NCBI RefSeq assembly: GCF_004028155.1
Contig: NZ_SBII01000002.1
Location: forward strand, 124,001-188,000
Reading direction: 5' to 3'
Source of the DNA: Flavobacterium cerinum
GTDB taxonomy: Bacteria; Bacteroidota; Bacteroidia; Flavobacteriales; Flavobacteriaceae
Length of the DNA: 64,000 nt
Both the position numbers and the translations under genes were made by a program. The notes under the pieces are model-generated. The model made no database searches. It had not been told where the DNA came from and saw nothing but the letters and a program-made list of their open reading frames with translations. Below are positions 1 to 9,723 of this stretch, piece by piece (within the stretch, counting starts at the first letter, position 1; every line of letters starts with the position of its first letter).

Positions 1-309
1 ACCTGTGGCACCGCTGTAACAGTTGCGTTAATAAGTGGTAGGTGGAAACTAAACATACTATGGCAGCTATTGGAGGGCAAACTGCGCTATGGCGATATTA
101 AAAAGAGAATACCCAATATATCCGAACGTATGCTGGCCCTGCAGCTAAAAGAAATGGAAGCACACGGACTTGTAACCCGAACCGTTTATCCCGAAGTACC
201 GCCCAGAGTAGATTATGAATTGACTAATCTGGGAATTAGTATGGAGCCGATGCTTCGCAGCATTGACGAATGGGGAGACAATTATAAAGCGGCCATAAAA
301 CAGGATTAA
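1..309 (+). CDS. HxlR-family winged-helix transcriptional regulator (5' end outside window)
   Basis: The frame is open from the first base, so the gene begins left of the window and only its last 102 residues are visible. They cover the HxlR-type winged helix: a GRWKLNILWQLL helix, then LRYGDIKKRIPNISERML, the typical recognition-helix region, then the wing and the ELTNLG segment, ending DEWGDNY. HxlR proteins are small DNA-binding repressors or activators, often responding to reactive electrophiles or redox state and often controlling a neighbouring gene, but the neighbour on that side is not visible. A TTG at 70 could be mistaken for a start but lies inside the domain. The stop codon directly abuts the stop codon of the convergent macroglobulin gene. 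Confidence 0.88.
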   Translation, partial: TCGTAVTVALISGRWKLNILWQLLEGKLRYGDIKKRIPNISERMLALQLKEMEAHGLVTRTVYPEVPPRVDYELTNLGISMEPMLRSIDEWGDNYKAAIKQD

Positions 310-3300
310 TTATTGTTTTACTGTAACCTGTATGCTTTTTGAATGAGCACTAAATTCGGGTGCATACATGCTCTGAATGGTAGTTATACCGTTAGAGAAT
401 TCTCCTGCGTTGTTCACTTTTACGTCATATTCCAGTATATAAGTACCACGTTCGATATCGTCAAAAAAGAAATGAGTTGCAGCGTCACGCGTACTTTGAT
501 AGTAGCTAATGCCGCTTGTTCTTTTGTAACCTGATACTACGTCAGAAGGTTCAAAAGCTGATGCGCGCATATCTTTTAAATGAACATACTCTAAATCTTC
601 GGAGTTACTAATAATAAGACGTACAGTTACAATATCACCTATTTTTAACGGTTTATCTTTTGTGATGGATAGCAGTTCTATACCCTTTGCGGTATTGGTC
701 TTTATGTATAGTTCTTTCTGTACATTCATTATGCTTTTTTGTGACGGCTGTATTTTATCCAGATCTTCAAAGTATTGCCAGTAAAAACCGCCATAGCCAG
801 GTACGGCTGTTTTATTTTCAATCTGTAATGTTGCCATACCGGTATTCACTTCTTCAGGTTTCCATTCCAGTTTTATATATCCTGTACCAGCTTCTTTTTC
901 ATTTTCAAGAAGTTTTTTATTTAAAACATTTGCACCTCCAAGTTTAATAATTGTATTGTCTTTTATGGATAACCACTGCGTTCCCTGCATTAGTAATGCA
1001 TATACAGCTTCTGTAGTGGCTTTTGTTGTTGGCCAGTTTTTATTCTGCTTATTTTTTAGCAGCCACACTTTCATAGCATCGGCAGATTGTACATCATTAT
1101 CAATTTCTGTAAAGGCTTCAATGAGCAGTGCCTGCGTTTCTATAGGCGATTGATACCAACGCCATCCAGGTTTATTTTCTATCCAATACATACCCCATTC
1201 ATCATTATTAGCGCTGGTTTCTTTTAGGTTTGTCAGTATTTTCTTTGCTGTAGGTGTTTCATTAAAACGGTGAAGCAGAAGGGCGGCCATTCCTTTTTCG
1301 TAAAGAGAATAGTTGAGCCATGCTTTGTTATCTATAACTGTTTCTATGTGTTTTTTGATTGTTTTTTGAATAGAATCAGCAAGCGGATATTTGGTATTGA
1401 AAAAGCTCCTTGCATATAAATAATGAAGTTGATCATTTGATAATTCCATTCTCACTTCTCTATTTTTAGCTGCGTGAGCCATCCTTTTTTTATGTTGTTC
1501 TAAGAACTTAGTATCAATAAATTGGATTGCTTTTTTAATTAAATATTCAGTGTTTTTATTATCATTACTATTTATTCCTAATTTTTGAAGATGTCCAAAA
1601 CCGGCTATAATATGGCGTGTGATGTATTCACTGTCATTACCGCCTTCAAACCAGGAGAATCCGCCACTTGGCGACTGTTTCTTTTCAATCTTTTTAAAAT
1701 TAGTTTGTAGTTCGCCCTCCATTATGTCAAGATTAAACAATAATGCTACCCTGTTTTTTTTCTCTTCATCGCTTTGAGCATCCATTAACCACGGAGATTC
1801 GGCTATTAATAGAGCTTTTAGTTCTTTGTTTTCTTCCAGTTTAGAAAGCGGCTTACCCTCTTTATGCCAGGCGGCAAATATTTCAGCTATTTTTGGATTG
1901 CTGTTTAATACATGAGTTGCTATAGCATTGGCATAATAACGGGAGAATACCTGTTCGGCACATTCATGTTCATACTCCATAAGATAAGGTAGTGATTGTA
2001 ATGCCAGCCATACGGGGTTAGAAGTATATTCTAATGTTATTCCCTGATGTAATAAAGTTGTAGAAGTATTTTGTTTGAGATTATCAAACGTATATTCTTT
2101 ACGGGTATTTGATTTTACCCAAAGCGGGATGCTCTCGGTAACAAGTATATTGTTGGTTAGTACTGGAAGTATGTTTTCTTCGCCATCGGTAAAATCTCCT
2201 GCTTTAGCTAAGACTTTATATTGTACAGCCTGCATACCTTTAGGAATTGCAATTGTCCAGCTAACTGTACTATTGCCTTTTGAAGGAATAGTGAAAGATT
2301 TTACGTTTTGTGCATTCAGCATTTGTGCATCTACAGGTTCCATAGTAATTGCATCAAAAAGCTGAAGCATAGCATTTCCTGTTTTTATCTCGGAAGTCAG
2401 ATTACTTATTTTTGCTATAAGTGTAATAGTATCTTTTTCCCTAAGAAAGCGTGGCATATTAGGGGAGATCATTAAATCCTTTTGAGTAAAAAAAGTATTT
2501 TCTGAATAGCCAGCTGCCGCATTTTTATTATGTGCAAACAAACGAAGTTTCCATTGTGTAAGGGCTTCAGGAGTAGTAAAGCTAAAAGACAATTTCCCTT
2601 TTCTATCGGTTGTTAATTGCGGATAAAAGAAAGCTGTTTCATTAAAGTTTTTACGGGCTTTTACTTGTTGCAACCCTTCAATTCCTTTTTTTGTTGTGAT
2701 GAGCACAACACCGTTTGCTCCCCTTGGTCCATACGCAGCTATCTGATCTTTATCTTTCAATATTACAAGATCGATAATTTCATCATCAGTTAAATTTTTG
2801 AAATCATTTTCTGAAAGGGGAACTCCGTCAATAATATACAATGGGCTGCTATTTCCATTTAAGCTTGGGGCACCTCTTAATGTAACACTGTCAGCTGCTC
2901 CTGGAGTACCAGCCCCTGTTTCTATATTTAATCCGGGTACCTGTCCTTGCAGCGTTTGTATAAAGTTGGCATTTGGCCTGCCTTCAATTGTTTTAGAAGT
3001 CACAGTTGTTACAGCTATATTTGAGGTTGCCCTCGTAGTATTTCTATAGCCTTCTACTACTACGTCTTGTAATAATAGTGTATCGTCCTGAAGTTTGATG
3101 TCCAAATCTTCATTTCCGGTAATTGTAACAGTACGCGGTTTCATACTTATATACGAAAAAACAATTTTTTCTCCCAATGTTGTATATATTGAATATTTAC
3201 CGTCAAAGTCGGTTTGTATACCTTCATTTGTTCCATCTATAGTAACATTTACTCCAGGAATTGGCATTCCGGCAGTATCCGTTACGATCCCGTTTACTAT

Positions 3301-6300
3301 AAAATCCCCCTGACTAGCCAATTGTGTTTTTGGAGTGTATGCAAAATAAGAATTTGAAGCATTATCAAAATCAAATCCATACATATAAAAAGTATCATTG
3401 CTTTTGGATAGCATTACTTTTTTTATTACTTCATCAAATGATGTTATTGAGGGATAATTATTTAAGAAACTTCGATACAAATTTCCTCCTCCGTAATAAT
3501 TATGTATATCCGGATAATTCCATGTATTAAGTCCATAGCTATCTTCAATCACAAGTTTGTCGAGCGATGCATCATACATCGAAGCTAATACTTCTAAAGG
3601 TTTTTTGCTGCCTTTAATACTAAAAGACCATGTTTGGTTGCTGCCGGGTAATAACTTACTTGTTAGAGTCTCTGTTTCGAAGGATATTATTTCTTTCTTC
3701 TGAGGAATGAGTAGGTTAAATTGTTTACTGTAATATTTATTTTGCCAAACATAACTTATTAAAAAATACATTGGGGTTCTGGGACTCTTCAAAACAGGAA
3801 CCCGGATCTTTTTTTTCTCTGCATTTAATTCAAGTAGTTTGTCATATAGAATCATATTATCACAAGACGCTGTAGCACTAATATATAATTGCAAGCCTGA
3901 AGATATTTCTATTTCTACGTAACCATCTTTAGCATAGTCGGTATTGGTTATTTCATAATCAAAAAGTTTTTTGTCGGCCGGTATTTTATCTTCATTATTT
4001 TTAAGGGTAAATCTTGTATTTGATGTTACATCGTTTCCTAAAGAATCTTTTGCAGTAAATACCAATTCATATTCTCCTGCTGTCCAGTTTTTAAAATCAT
4101 TAAACACAACCTGTTTGTTTTGGCCGGTATTAACTATCCTTGATAAAAGAATGGTTTGTTTTATAACCGAATCTTTGAGCGTTTTATAAGGTAGGTGTGG
4201 AAAATTTTGTTTGAATTCTTTTTTGGTTATAGTTTGTATTTCCGGTTCTGTCCATGGTCTTTTAATATAAAAATTATCATGAGCGGCAATTTTATAAATA
4301 TCTATGCTGCCAGAAGCTGGCAGAAATTCTCCGTTAAGATTATTAGTCTCAAGGGCAACAATAGTTTTTTCATGAATATTTATTATGTCAGGCATCTTGG
4401 CAGAAACAATTAATGCGTGATACCCGGCATTAACTGAATAGGTATTACTATGAGTTTCTCCTGAAACATCTGTAACGTCTACATATATTGTATAGGTAAA
4501 TATGGGTTGCGTATCCGGGTCGTATGCGTCATCTGGTTCAGCATTAAACTGTATTGTGAATTGCCCATTCCCATTAGTAGTCGTTTCTCCTTTAGTAAGC
4601 TGCGTGTCTTTTCCGTAATATTCATACCAATATTTTTTTGCGGTGCGTTCTACTCTGTATACCACTTTAGCGTTAGAAATAGAAACATTAGCAAATGTAT
4701 TAGCAAACCCTTTTACACTAATTACTTTATTTAGCCGTAGCTCACTCTTTATTTTATCAAATGTTACTTCAAACGTTGGACGCTTATATTCTTCTACTAT
4801 AAAATTTGTACGGTAGGTGTCAAAATCTGCTTCATCCCAAAACGTTTTTTCATTTTTAGAATCTTCTTCATCTTCCTCAATATTTATTGTAAATCGGCCA
4901 ACCATGTTTTTTGGCAATTCTATTTTTTCAGTAAAAGAGCCATATTCATTCGTTTTTAAACGAAATTTTTTTATTTCATCACCTTGTTCATTTTCAACAC
5001 TTATTGTAAAATAAGTATTCGGTACTACACTGATACTTCCTTTATAATCCTGAATAGCAATTGCTTTAAAATAAACGGTTTGTCCCGGTCGATATAAATG
5101 CCTGTCAAGATATACGTGCACCATTGCACGCAAATCTTCCATTTTAGATATAGTTGAAAAGTAATAACCCTCGGTTATTGTATCTCCCTGATGTATAAAA
5201 GTTATGTTATTATAGTTTTTCTGGTCTTCCGTTTTGATAAAAGTTATTTTGCCTTCTTTGTTTGTTTTAAGTTGCTTTTTTACTGATTCAAAAACATTTA
5301 CATTTTCTATTGGCTTACCGGAATCCCGGTCTACTATCTGGTATATATGGCTTTCGTTTCGTTGTTCTTCTACTAAAGTAATTTGTGACACTTGTATTTT
5401 AGTAATGTTCAATTCACTTAGCAGTTCTCGTGTAGAAGTTGTCATTACTGCGTATGTACCCTGTGAGAGAGAGGGTAATATTATTTCGGTAGTATAGTTA
5501 AAATGATCGTGTTTGTTGGGTAGTATATATGTTTTTGTAACGGTAGGTTTTTTGTTAGTAATATAGGCGTCTTTGAAATTTGAATCCCTCTCATTTACAT
5601 TGCGTGGAACTTTATAAAAAGATACATTTATACTATCTGTGTTTTGAAAGTTTACTAAGGCTAATGATGGAGAATTAGGAGTAATATAATTTTCTAGTTT
5701 TATAGAAACTACTTTATTTACAAGACTACTTTTTAGACTTAAGGCTTCAGGGGCAAGACTGTTGTTTTTTCTATCATTTATTATTTCATCACATATGGTA
5801 ACTGCTTTTACAAGGTTATTACTAAATAATTTTTTGTCAGCAAGCCTTACAAGCAACTTAGCCTGAATTAGCTTGGCATTATAAGTAAAAGGTGTTTTTT
5901 CTTTGTTTTGAACTAATTGTTCAATAGTATTTAAGTAATAAGAGTTTTTTTCATAACTATGAATTTCTTCATCCATATAGTTTAATCTTCTTAGTGTTGC
6001 ACGTTCAAGATTTGGTTTGTCGTTACTTACATAAAAATGATTCTCAATTTCGGATAATAGTTTTAAACCTTTAGTAGCCTCATAAATAAGAGAGTCATTT
6101 TTTTTAAGTGCTAAAAACGCCTCTGTATTTCCAAATAAAGAAGAGGTGTTTTTAGTAAAATAGCTATGATATCCTACATCAGCGTTATTCCATAAATAGT
6201 CGAGATATTGTTCTGCTAAAAAATCATATAGCGGTCTTTTTGAATTCCGAAGAGTTGACACAAAATCTATTATGGCATCAAAATCTGTTAAAGGAATATT

Positions 6301-6783
6301 GTATAAGATTTCTGGATTGTTTAGGCTTTCTGTATATGCGATATCTATTTCTTTTTTAAAGATTTCGGGACTCCATTGCCTGTAATCATTTCTAGAATAG
6401 TCTTTAACAGTTTTAACGCTGCCAATACGCATAGCATTTTTAGTATAAATTTTCTCTAATAATTGTGCATAAATACTATTTAATATTGCTTTGGCTGGTA
6501 GTGATGCTTTTTTTATATCTTCCTGAATGGTCGTTATAATTTTAAATTGGGCATCTTCTTCAACTCTCTGCATGTATTTTGACTTAAAGAAAAAAGTTTT
6601 TATAAGCTGAGACTCATTCTTGTCTCTTTGAGCTTTAGTGTAAATTACATCTGTTAAGGCAGCTGCTTTCTTTATTTCGCCGTTAGCCTCAAATTCAATA
6701 ACTTCAGCCCATTGTTTCTCATAGTTTTGGCAAAAAGCGGAGGTTGTTACAAACCAAATTATTAGTAATAGTATTTTTTTCAT
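310..6783 (-). CDS. Alpha-2-macroglobulin family protein with internal carboxypeptidase-regulatory and TonB-plug domains
   Basis: A 2157-residue secreted protein. An N-terminal signal peptide (about 1-18) is followed by a helical region, macroglobulin domains with the MG2 signature YRPGQTVYFKA near residue 560, and the thioester motif CAEQ at 1608-1611. The thioester domain follows, with GGFSWFEGG near 1700. Bacterial macroglobulins are periplasmic or surface protease traps that bind attacking proteases covalently through this thioester. Unusually, residues about 1160-1250 form a carboxypeptidase-regulatory-like domain (PIPGVNV, TDFDGKYSI) and about 1255-1370 a SusC-type TonB plug (LYIIDGVPL, AYGPRGANGVVLITTKKG), with no beta-barrel after it. 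The insert sits before the MG7-like segment (AFFYPQL near 1384), where the bait region would be expected. It appears to be a single-gene unit, and its partner is unknown. Confidence 0.9.
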   Translation of the reverse strand: MKKILLLIIWFVTTSAFCQNYEKQWAEVIEFEANGEIKKAAALTDVIYTKAQRDKNESQLIKTFFFKSKYMQRVEEDAQFKIITTIQEDIKKASLPAKAILNSIYAQLLEKIYTKNAMRIGSVKTVKDYSRNDYRQWSPEIFKKEIDIAYTESLNNPEILYNIPLTDFDAIIDFVSTLRNSKRPLYDFLAEQYLDYLWNNADVGYHSYFTKNTSSLFGNTEAFLALKKNDSLIYEATKGLKLLSEIENHFYVSNDKPNLERATLRRLNYMDEEIHSYEKNSYYLNTIEQLVQNKEKTPFTYNAKLIQAKLLVRLADKKLFSNNLVKAVTICDEIINDRKNNSLAPEALSLKSSLVNKVVSIKLENYITPNSPSLALVNFQNTDSINVSFYKVPRNVNERDSNFKDAYITNKKPTVTKTYILPNKHDHFNYTTEIILPSLSQGTYAVMTTSTRELLSELNITKIQVSQITLVEEQRNESHIYQIVDRDSGKPIENVNVFESVKKQLKTNKEGKITFIKTEDQKNYNNITFIHQGDTITEGYYFSTISKMEDLRAMVHVYLDRHLYRPGQTVYFKAIAIQDYKGSISVVPNTYFTISVENEQGDEIKKFRLKTNEYGSFTEKIELPKNMVGRFTINIEEDEEDSKNEKTFWDEADFDTYRTNFIVEEYKRPTFEVTFDKIKSELRLNKVISVKGFANTFANVSISNAKVVYRVERTAKKYWYEYYGKDTQLTKGETTTNGNGQFTIQFNAEPDDAYDPDTQPIFTYTIYVDVTDVSGETHSNTYSVNAGYHALIVSAKMPDIINIHEKTIVALETNNLNGEFLPASGSIDIYKIAAHDNFYIKRPWTEPEIQTITKKEFKQNFPHLPYKTLKDSVIKQTILLSRIVNTGQNKQVVFNDFKNWTAGEYELVFTAKDSLGNDVTSNTRFTLKNNEDKIPADKKLFDYEITNTDYAKDGYVEIEISSGLQLYISATASCDNMILYDKLLELNAEKKKIRVPVLKSPRTPMYFLISYVWQNKYYSKQFNLLIPQKKEIISFETETLTSKLLPGSNQTWSFSIKGSKKPLEVLASMYDASLDKLVIEDSYGLNTWNYPDIHNYYGGGNLYRSFLNNYPSITSFDEVIKKVMLSKSNDTFYMYGFDFDNASNSYFAYTPKTQLASQGDFIVNGIVTDTAGMPIPGVNVTIDGTNEGIQTDFDGKYSIYTTLGEKIVFSYISMKPRTVTITGNEDLDIKLQDDTLLLQDVVVEGYRNTTRATSNIAVTTVTSKTIEGRPNANFIQTLQGQVPGLNIETGAGTPGAADSVTLRGAPSLNGNSSPLYIIDGVPLSENDFKNLTDDEIIDLVILKDKDQIAAYGPRGANGVVLITTKKGIEGLQQVKARKNFNETAFFYPQLTTDRKGKLSFSFTTPEALTQWKLRLFAHNKNAAAGYSENTFFTQKDLMISPNMPRFLREKDTITLIAKISNLTSEIKTGNAMLQLFDAITMEPVDAQMLNAQNVKSFTIPSKGNSTVSWTIAIPKGMQAVQYKVLAKAGDFTDGEENILPVLTNNILVTESIPLWVKSNTRKEYTFDNLKQNTSTTLLHQGITLEYTSNPVWLALQSLPYLMEYEHECAEQVFSRYYANAIATHVLNSNPKIAEIFAAWHKEGKPLSKLEENKELKALLIAESPWLMDAQSDEEKKNRVALLFNLDIMEGELQTNFKKIEKKQSPSGGFSWFEGGNDSEYITRHIIAGFGHLQKLGINSNDNKNTEYLIKKAIQFIDTKFLEQHKKRMAHAAKNREVRMELSNDQLHYLYARSFFNTKYPLADSIQKTIKKHIETVIDNKAWLNYSLYEKGMAALLLHRFNETPTAKKILTNLKETSANNDEWGMYWIENKPGWRWYQSPIETQALLIEAFTEIDNDVQSADAMKVWLLKNKQNKNWPTTKATTEAVYALLMQGTQWLSIKDNTIIKLGGANVLNKKLLENEKEAGTGYIKLEWKPEEVNTGMATLQIENKTAVPGYGGFYWQYFEDLDKIQPSQKSIMNVQKELYIKTNTAKGIELLSITKDKPLKIGDIVTVRLIISNSEDLEYVHLKDMRASAFEPSDVVSGYKRTSGISYYQSTRDAATHFFFDDIERGTYILEYDVKVNNAGEFSNGITTIQSMYAPEFSAHSKSIQVTVKQ

Positions 6784-6836
6784 AGCGAGGGGTATTTGTC
6801 AACAATATACTACATTTTTGTTTTTAATAAACTTTG

Positions 6837-6865
6837 TTTGTTCTTCAATGAATTTATTACTTTTG
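6837..6865 (+). promoter_or_regulatory. Bacteroidota-type promoter for mpl
   Basis: A perfect -7 box TACTTTTG lies at 6858-6865. A TTTG lies 17 bases upstream at 6837-6840, and another at 6833-6836 gives 21 bases. The consensus of the phylum is TTTG, about 19 bases, TAnnTTTG. The resulting 5' untranslated region would be about 95 bases. This is a match by eye only. Confidence 0.5.
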
Positions 6866-6963
6866 ATGTTCACGATTGCAGGTCTATTATAATGATGATA
6901 TCTGCGATGTAAAGGTTGCGTGAGAAGCTCAATTTTCACCGGCAAAATTTAATTTGATAAAAA

Positions 6964-8322
6964 ATGCGTACACATTTTATAGCAATAGGCGGCAGCGCCA
7001 TGCACAATCTGGCACTGGCCCTTCATGATAAAGGATATAAGATAACCGGCAGCGACGATGCTATTTTTGAACCATCCCGCACCCGTCTTGAAAAGAAAGG
7101 ATTACTGCCTGTTGAGATGGGCTGGTTCCCTGAGAAGATTACTGCCGATATTGAAGCAGTAATTTTAGGAATGCACGCTAAAGCAGATAATCCGGAATTG
7201 CTAAAAGCGCAGGAATTGGGACTAAAGATCTACTCTTATCCTGAGTTTTTGTACGAACAGTCTAAAAACAAAACACGTGTTGTGATAGGAGGGTCGCATG
7301 GTAAAACAACCATTACCAGTATGATCCTGCATGTTATGCATTACAATAACATCGCTGTAGATTATATGGTGGGTGCACAGCTGGAAGGTTTTGATACTAT
7401 GGTACATCTTACTGAAGAGAATGATTTTATCGTTCTTGAAGGCGATGAATACCTGTCTTCACCGATGGACCGCCGACCGAAATTCCACCTGTACCAGCCA
7501 AACATAGCACTGATAAGCGGTATTGCCTGGGACCACATCAATGTGTTTCCAACCTACGAAAATTATGTAGAGCAGTTTGAGATCTTTATTGATAAGATAA
7601 CCAATGGAGGCATTTTAGTGTACAATGAAGATGATGCTGAAGTAAAACGTGTTGCCGAAGCAGCAACAAACCCAATCCGTAAGCTGCCATATCAAACACC
7701 AAATTATACAGTTCAAAACGGAGTAACATTGTTAGAAACTCCCGAAGGACCAATGCCTATAGAAGTATTTGGAGCACATAACCTTAATAATCTTGCCGGT
7801 GCCAAGTGGATTTGTCAGAATATGGGCGTAGATGAAGCCGATTTCTATGAAGCTATTGCAAGCTTTAAAGGGGCAAGTAAACGTCTTGAAAAGATTGCAG
7901 AAAATGGAAAAAATGTAGCTTATAAAGATTTTGCACATTCGCCAAGTAAAGTAGCTGCAACAACAAAAGCTGTTAAAGAACAATATCCTGATAAAACACT
8001 TATTGCCTGTTTGGAACTACATACTTATAGCAGCCTTAATGCTGAATTTTTAAAAGAGTATGAAGGCGCTTTAGATCATGCTGATGTTGCTGTAGTATTC
8101 TACTCACCTGATGCTGTTAAAATTAAGCAATTGGAAGAAGTAAGCTATGAGCAGATTGCCAAAGCATTTAATCGTGAGGATCTAATTATCTATACCAATC
8201 CTGCGGCATTTAAAGAATACCTGTTTCATTTAAAATATGATACCGAAGGTGTTGCACTTTTATTAATGAGTTCGGGTAATTATGGCGGACTTAATTTTGA
8301 TGAAGTAAAAACACTGATCTAA
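6964..8322 (+). CDS. mpl: UDP-N-acetylmuramate:L-alanyl-gamma-D-glutamyl-meso-diaminopimelate ligase (Mpl)
   Basis: A 452-residue Mur-ligase-family protein, close to the usual length of Mpl (about 450). Mpl attaches recycled murein tripeptide to UDP-MurNAc in the cytoplasm, using ATP, so it saves cell-wall peptides. The N-terminal Rossmann-like domain has GGSAMHNLA and the SDD motif. The ATP-binding loop GGSHGKTT lies at about residues 108-115. The central segment EGDEYLSSPMDRRPKFHLY is typical of Mpl rather than MurC, and KDFAHSPSKV is the Mur-ligase region before the C-terminal domain. Databases often label Bacteroidota members peptidoglycan synthetase or MurC-like. It is monocistronic, with its own promoter and a strong terminator. 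Confidence 0.88.
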   Translation: MRTHFIAIGGSAMHNLALALHDKGYKITGSDDAIFEPSRTRLEKKGLLPVEMGWFPEKITADIEAVILGMHAKADNPELLKAQELGLKIYSYPEFLYEQSKNKTRVVIGGSHGKTTITSMILHVMHYNNIAVDYMVGAQLEGFDTMVHLTEENDFIVLEGDEYLSSPMDRRPKFHLYQPNIALISGIAWDHINVFPTYENYVEQFEIFIDKITNGGILVYNEDDAEVKRVAEAATNPIRKLPYQTPNYTVQNGVTLLETPEGPMPIEVFGAHNLNNLAGAKWICQNMGVDEADFYEAIASFKGASKRLEKIAENGKNVAYKDFAHSPSKVAATTKAVKEQYPDKTLIACLELHTYSSLNAEFLKEYEGALDHADVAVVFYSPDAVKIKQLEEVSYEQIAKAFNREDLIIYTNPAAFKEYLFHLKYDTEGVALLLMSSGNYGGLNFDEVKTLI

Positions 8323-8351
8323 ATACATAGTAACAGTTTTTAAAACATACT

Positions 8352-8406
8352 AAATCCTATTATTCCACAAGCAATATGCAAAAAGTGGAATAATAGGATT
8401 TTTATT
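8352..8406 (+). terminator. Intrinsic terminator of mpl
   Basis: A perfect 17-base-pair stem (8352-8368 with 8385-8401) encloses a 16-base loop and runs into a T-rich tract. It starts 30 bases after the mpl stop codon. Confidence 0.85.
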
Positions 8407-8442
8407 TTCAGGTGTTTTGCCTTTCAAATATTTAATTATTCT

Positions 8443-8479
8443 TTACAATAATATTGTAAGTTTTGCAGTACAATATTGT
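8443..8479. promoter_or_regulatory. Two ACAATA/TATTGT dyads upstream of the lipoprotein gene
   Basis: A perfect inverted repeat TTACAATA-A-TATTGTAA lies at 8443-8459. A second palindrome with the same half-sites, ACAATATTGT, lies at 8470-8479. They sit 44-80 bases before the next start codon, where an operator would be expected. The regulator is unknown, and AT-rich sequence raises the chance of coincidence. Confidence 0.4.
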
Positions 8480-8522
8480 TTGCTTCATGTAGTTTTTAGT
8501 TTACAAACAAATTAAAAATATA

Positions 8523-9122
8523 ATGAAAAAAATTGTTGCTTTTTTGGCCATTGGAGCCATGCTTGTGTCATGTTCAAACGATGATGATAATCAAAAAGAA
8601 GAATTCTTTAATCTCGCAGAAGGTAATTTTTGGGTTTACAAAATATATTCTGTTTCTCCGGGATATGAAGATGGTTTTTTTACTAACATGATCGATACTG
8701 TTAAGGTAGTAGAGCAACGGGTTGTGAATGGTGAAAAATATTATAGAATTACGCATTCTAATAGGTTGAATGGAATGCAAGATGATTTTTTAAAGGTGAA
8801 TGAAAAGGGACATTTGGTAAATCATAATAAATTGGTATTGCATCCAGGCAAGGATAAAAAATATCAATATACAAAGGTGTCTGATTATGGGTATGGATAT
8901 ATAGATTATCAATTGGGTAAAGTAGAAGATATGACTATAGAAAATAAAAATTATATGGTCTATCCTTATATCTGTGATTTAACGGGTGCTAATTACTCGT
9001 TACAGGGGGAAGCTGTTTCTTCTTTTTATCAAAAAGGATTGGGGTTTGTAGTGAAACGTTATAATTATTCGGATGATACAAGATATTCTGAAGACCGTTT
9101 GGTGTATTATCAGGTAAAATAA
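8523..9122 (+). CDS. Predicted lipoprotein of unknown function
   Basis: A 199-residue protein beginning MKKIVAFLAIGAMLVSCSNDDD: a short hydrophobic signal followed by a cysteine (residue 17) and an acidic SNDDD stretch. This is the typical signal peptidase II lipobox and, in Bacteroidota, resembles the lipoprotein export signal for the outer surface. The mature part starts FFNLAEGNFWVYKIYS and is rich in tyrosine and beta-type sequence. No catalytic motif was recognised and no family could be named. Repeated dyads upstream suggest its own regulation. Its stop codon lies in the stem of a bidirectional terminator shared with the convergent DUF1287 gene. Confidence 0.75.
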   Translation: MKKIVAFLAIGAMLVSCSNDDDNQKEEFFNLAEGNFWVYKIYSVSPGYEDGFFTNMIDTVKVVEQRVVNGEKYYRITHSNRLNGMQDDFLKVNEKGHLVNHNKLVLHPGKDKKYQYTKVSDYGYGYIDYQLGKVEDMTIENKNYMVYPYICDLTGANYSLQGEAVSSFYQKGLGFVVKRYNYSDDTRYSEDRLVYYQVK

Positions 9123-9156
9123 GAAAAGGTGCTTAAAGCACCTTTTCTTATTTTTT
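9120..9156. terminator. Bidirectional terminator between convergent genes
   Basis: A perfect 13-base-pair stem (9121-9133 with 9137-9149) has a 3-base loop and a T-run on the plus side. The stop codons of both convergent genes overlap its ends (9120-9122 plus, 9148-9150 minus), so it is built into the gene ends. Confidence 0.85.
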
Positions 9157-9723
9157 ATATCGGTAATGCCCGGTTAGTTTATACTTAAAGAGACAGTCTT
9201 CCATAACCTGTCCGTTACCTACATTATGAACAATAAGGAAACGATTCCCTACCAGCGTTTTTTTGTTCACTACAATGCCAATGTGAGGTAGCTTATCGTT
9301 GATCATCCAAGTAACTATATCTCCCGGCCTGTAATCGTTAGCATTTTCGGTTACAGCTTTTACTTCGCCATGTCGCGTAAAAAATGTTTGCAGGTTAGGT
9401 ACACGCCTATGGTCTATATTGGTATCGGTCGATTTTAATCCCCATGTTTTTGGATATTTTGCAAAGTTCTTACTCATATCTGTATGTACTTCTTTTTGCA
9501 GGTCGATACCTAATTTTCTGTAGGCCCGTATCACAACATCTGTACACACACCTTTTCCTTTAGGAACATCACCATTGGGATAAGCAATTTTGTAATACGT
9601 AGGATCATACTCTATTTTGTTATCGATCAGTGCAATTGCAGCATCAGATAACTTTTGATAAAAATCGGGAGTAGTAATAGCTGCATTGATGCTCAGGAAT
9701 AAAAACAATAGATAATGTTTCAT
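9148..9723 (-). CDS. DUF1287 domain protein, secreted
   Basis: A 191-residue protein with an N-terminal signal segment (MKHYLLFLFLSINAAIT) and the conserved core of DUF1287: YPNGDVPKGKGVCTDVVIRA (residues 48-67, Cys60), DHRRVPNL, YRPGDIVTWM and LPHIGIVV with His147. The conserved Cys, then His, in this order resembles papain-like NlpC/P60 hydrolases. A cell-wall or amide hydrolase role is therefore an inference and not demonstrated for the family as far as I know. It is transcribed alone, away from the radC region. A small dyad (TATTAC/GTAATA, 9738-9754) sits just before the start codon. Confidence 0.85.
   Translation of the reverse strand: MKHYLLFLFLSINAAITTPDFYQKLSDAAIALIDNKIEYDPTYYKIAYPNGDVPKGKGVCTDVVIRAYRKLGIDLQKEVHTDMSKNFAKYPKTWGLKSTDTNIDHRRVPNLQTFFTRHGEVKAVTENANDYRPGDIVTWMINDKLPHIGIVVNKKTLVGNRFLIVHNVGNGQVMEDCLFKYKLTGHYRYKK

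Noticed and set aside
310..6783. Macroglobulin-plug gene as two genes fused by missing stop
   Set aside because: The frame is open across both junctions and macroglobulin sequence resumes after the plug (MG7-like segment, then the thioester), which a simple fusion of two genes would not produce.
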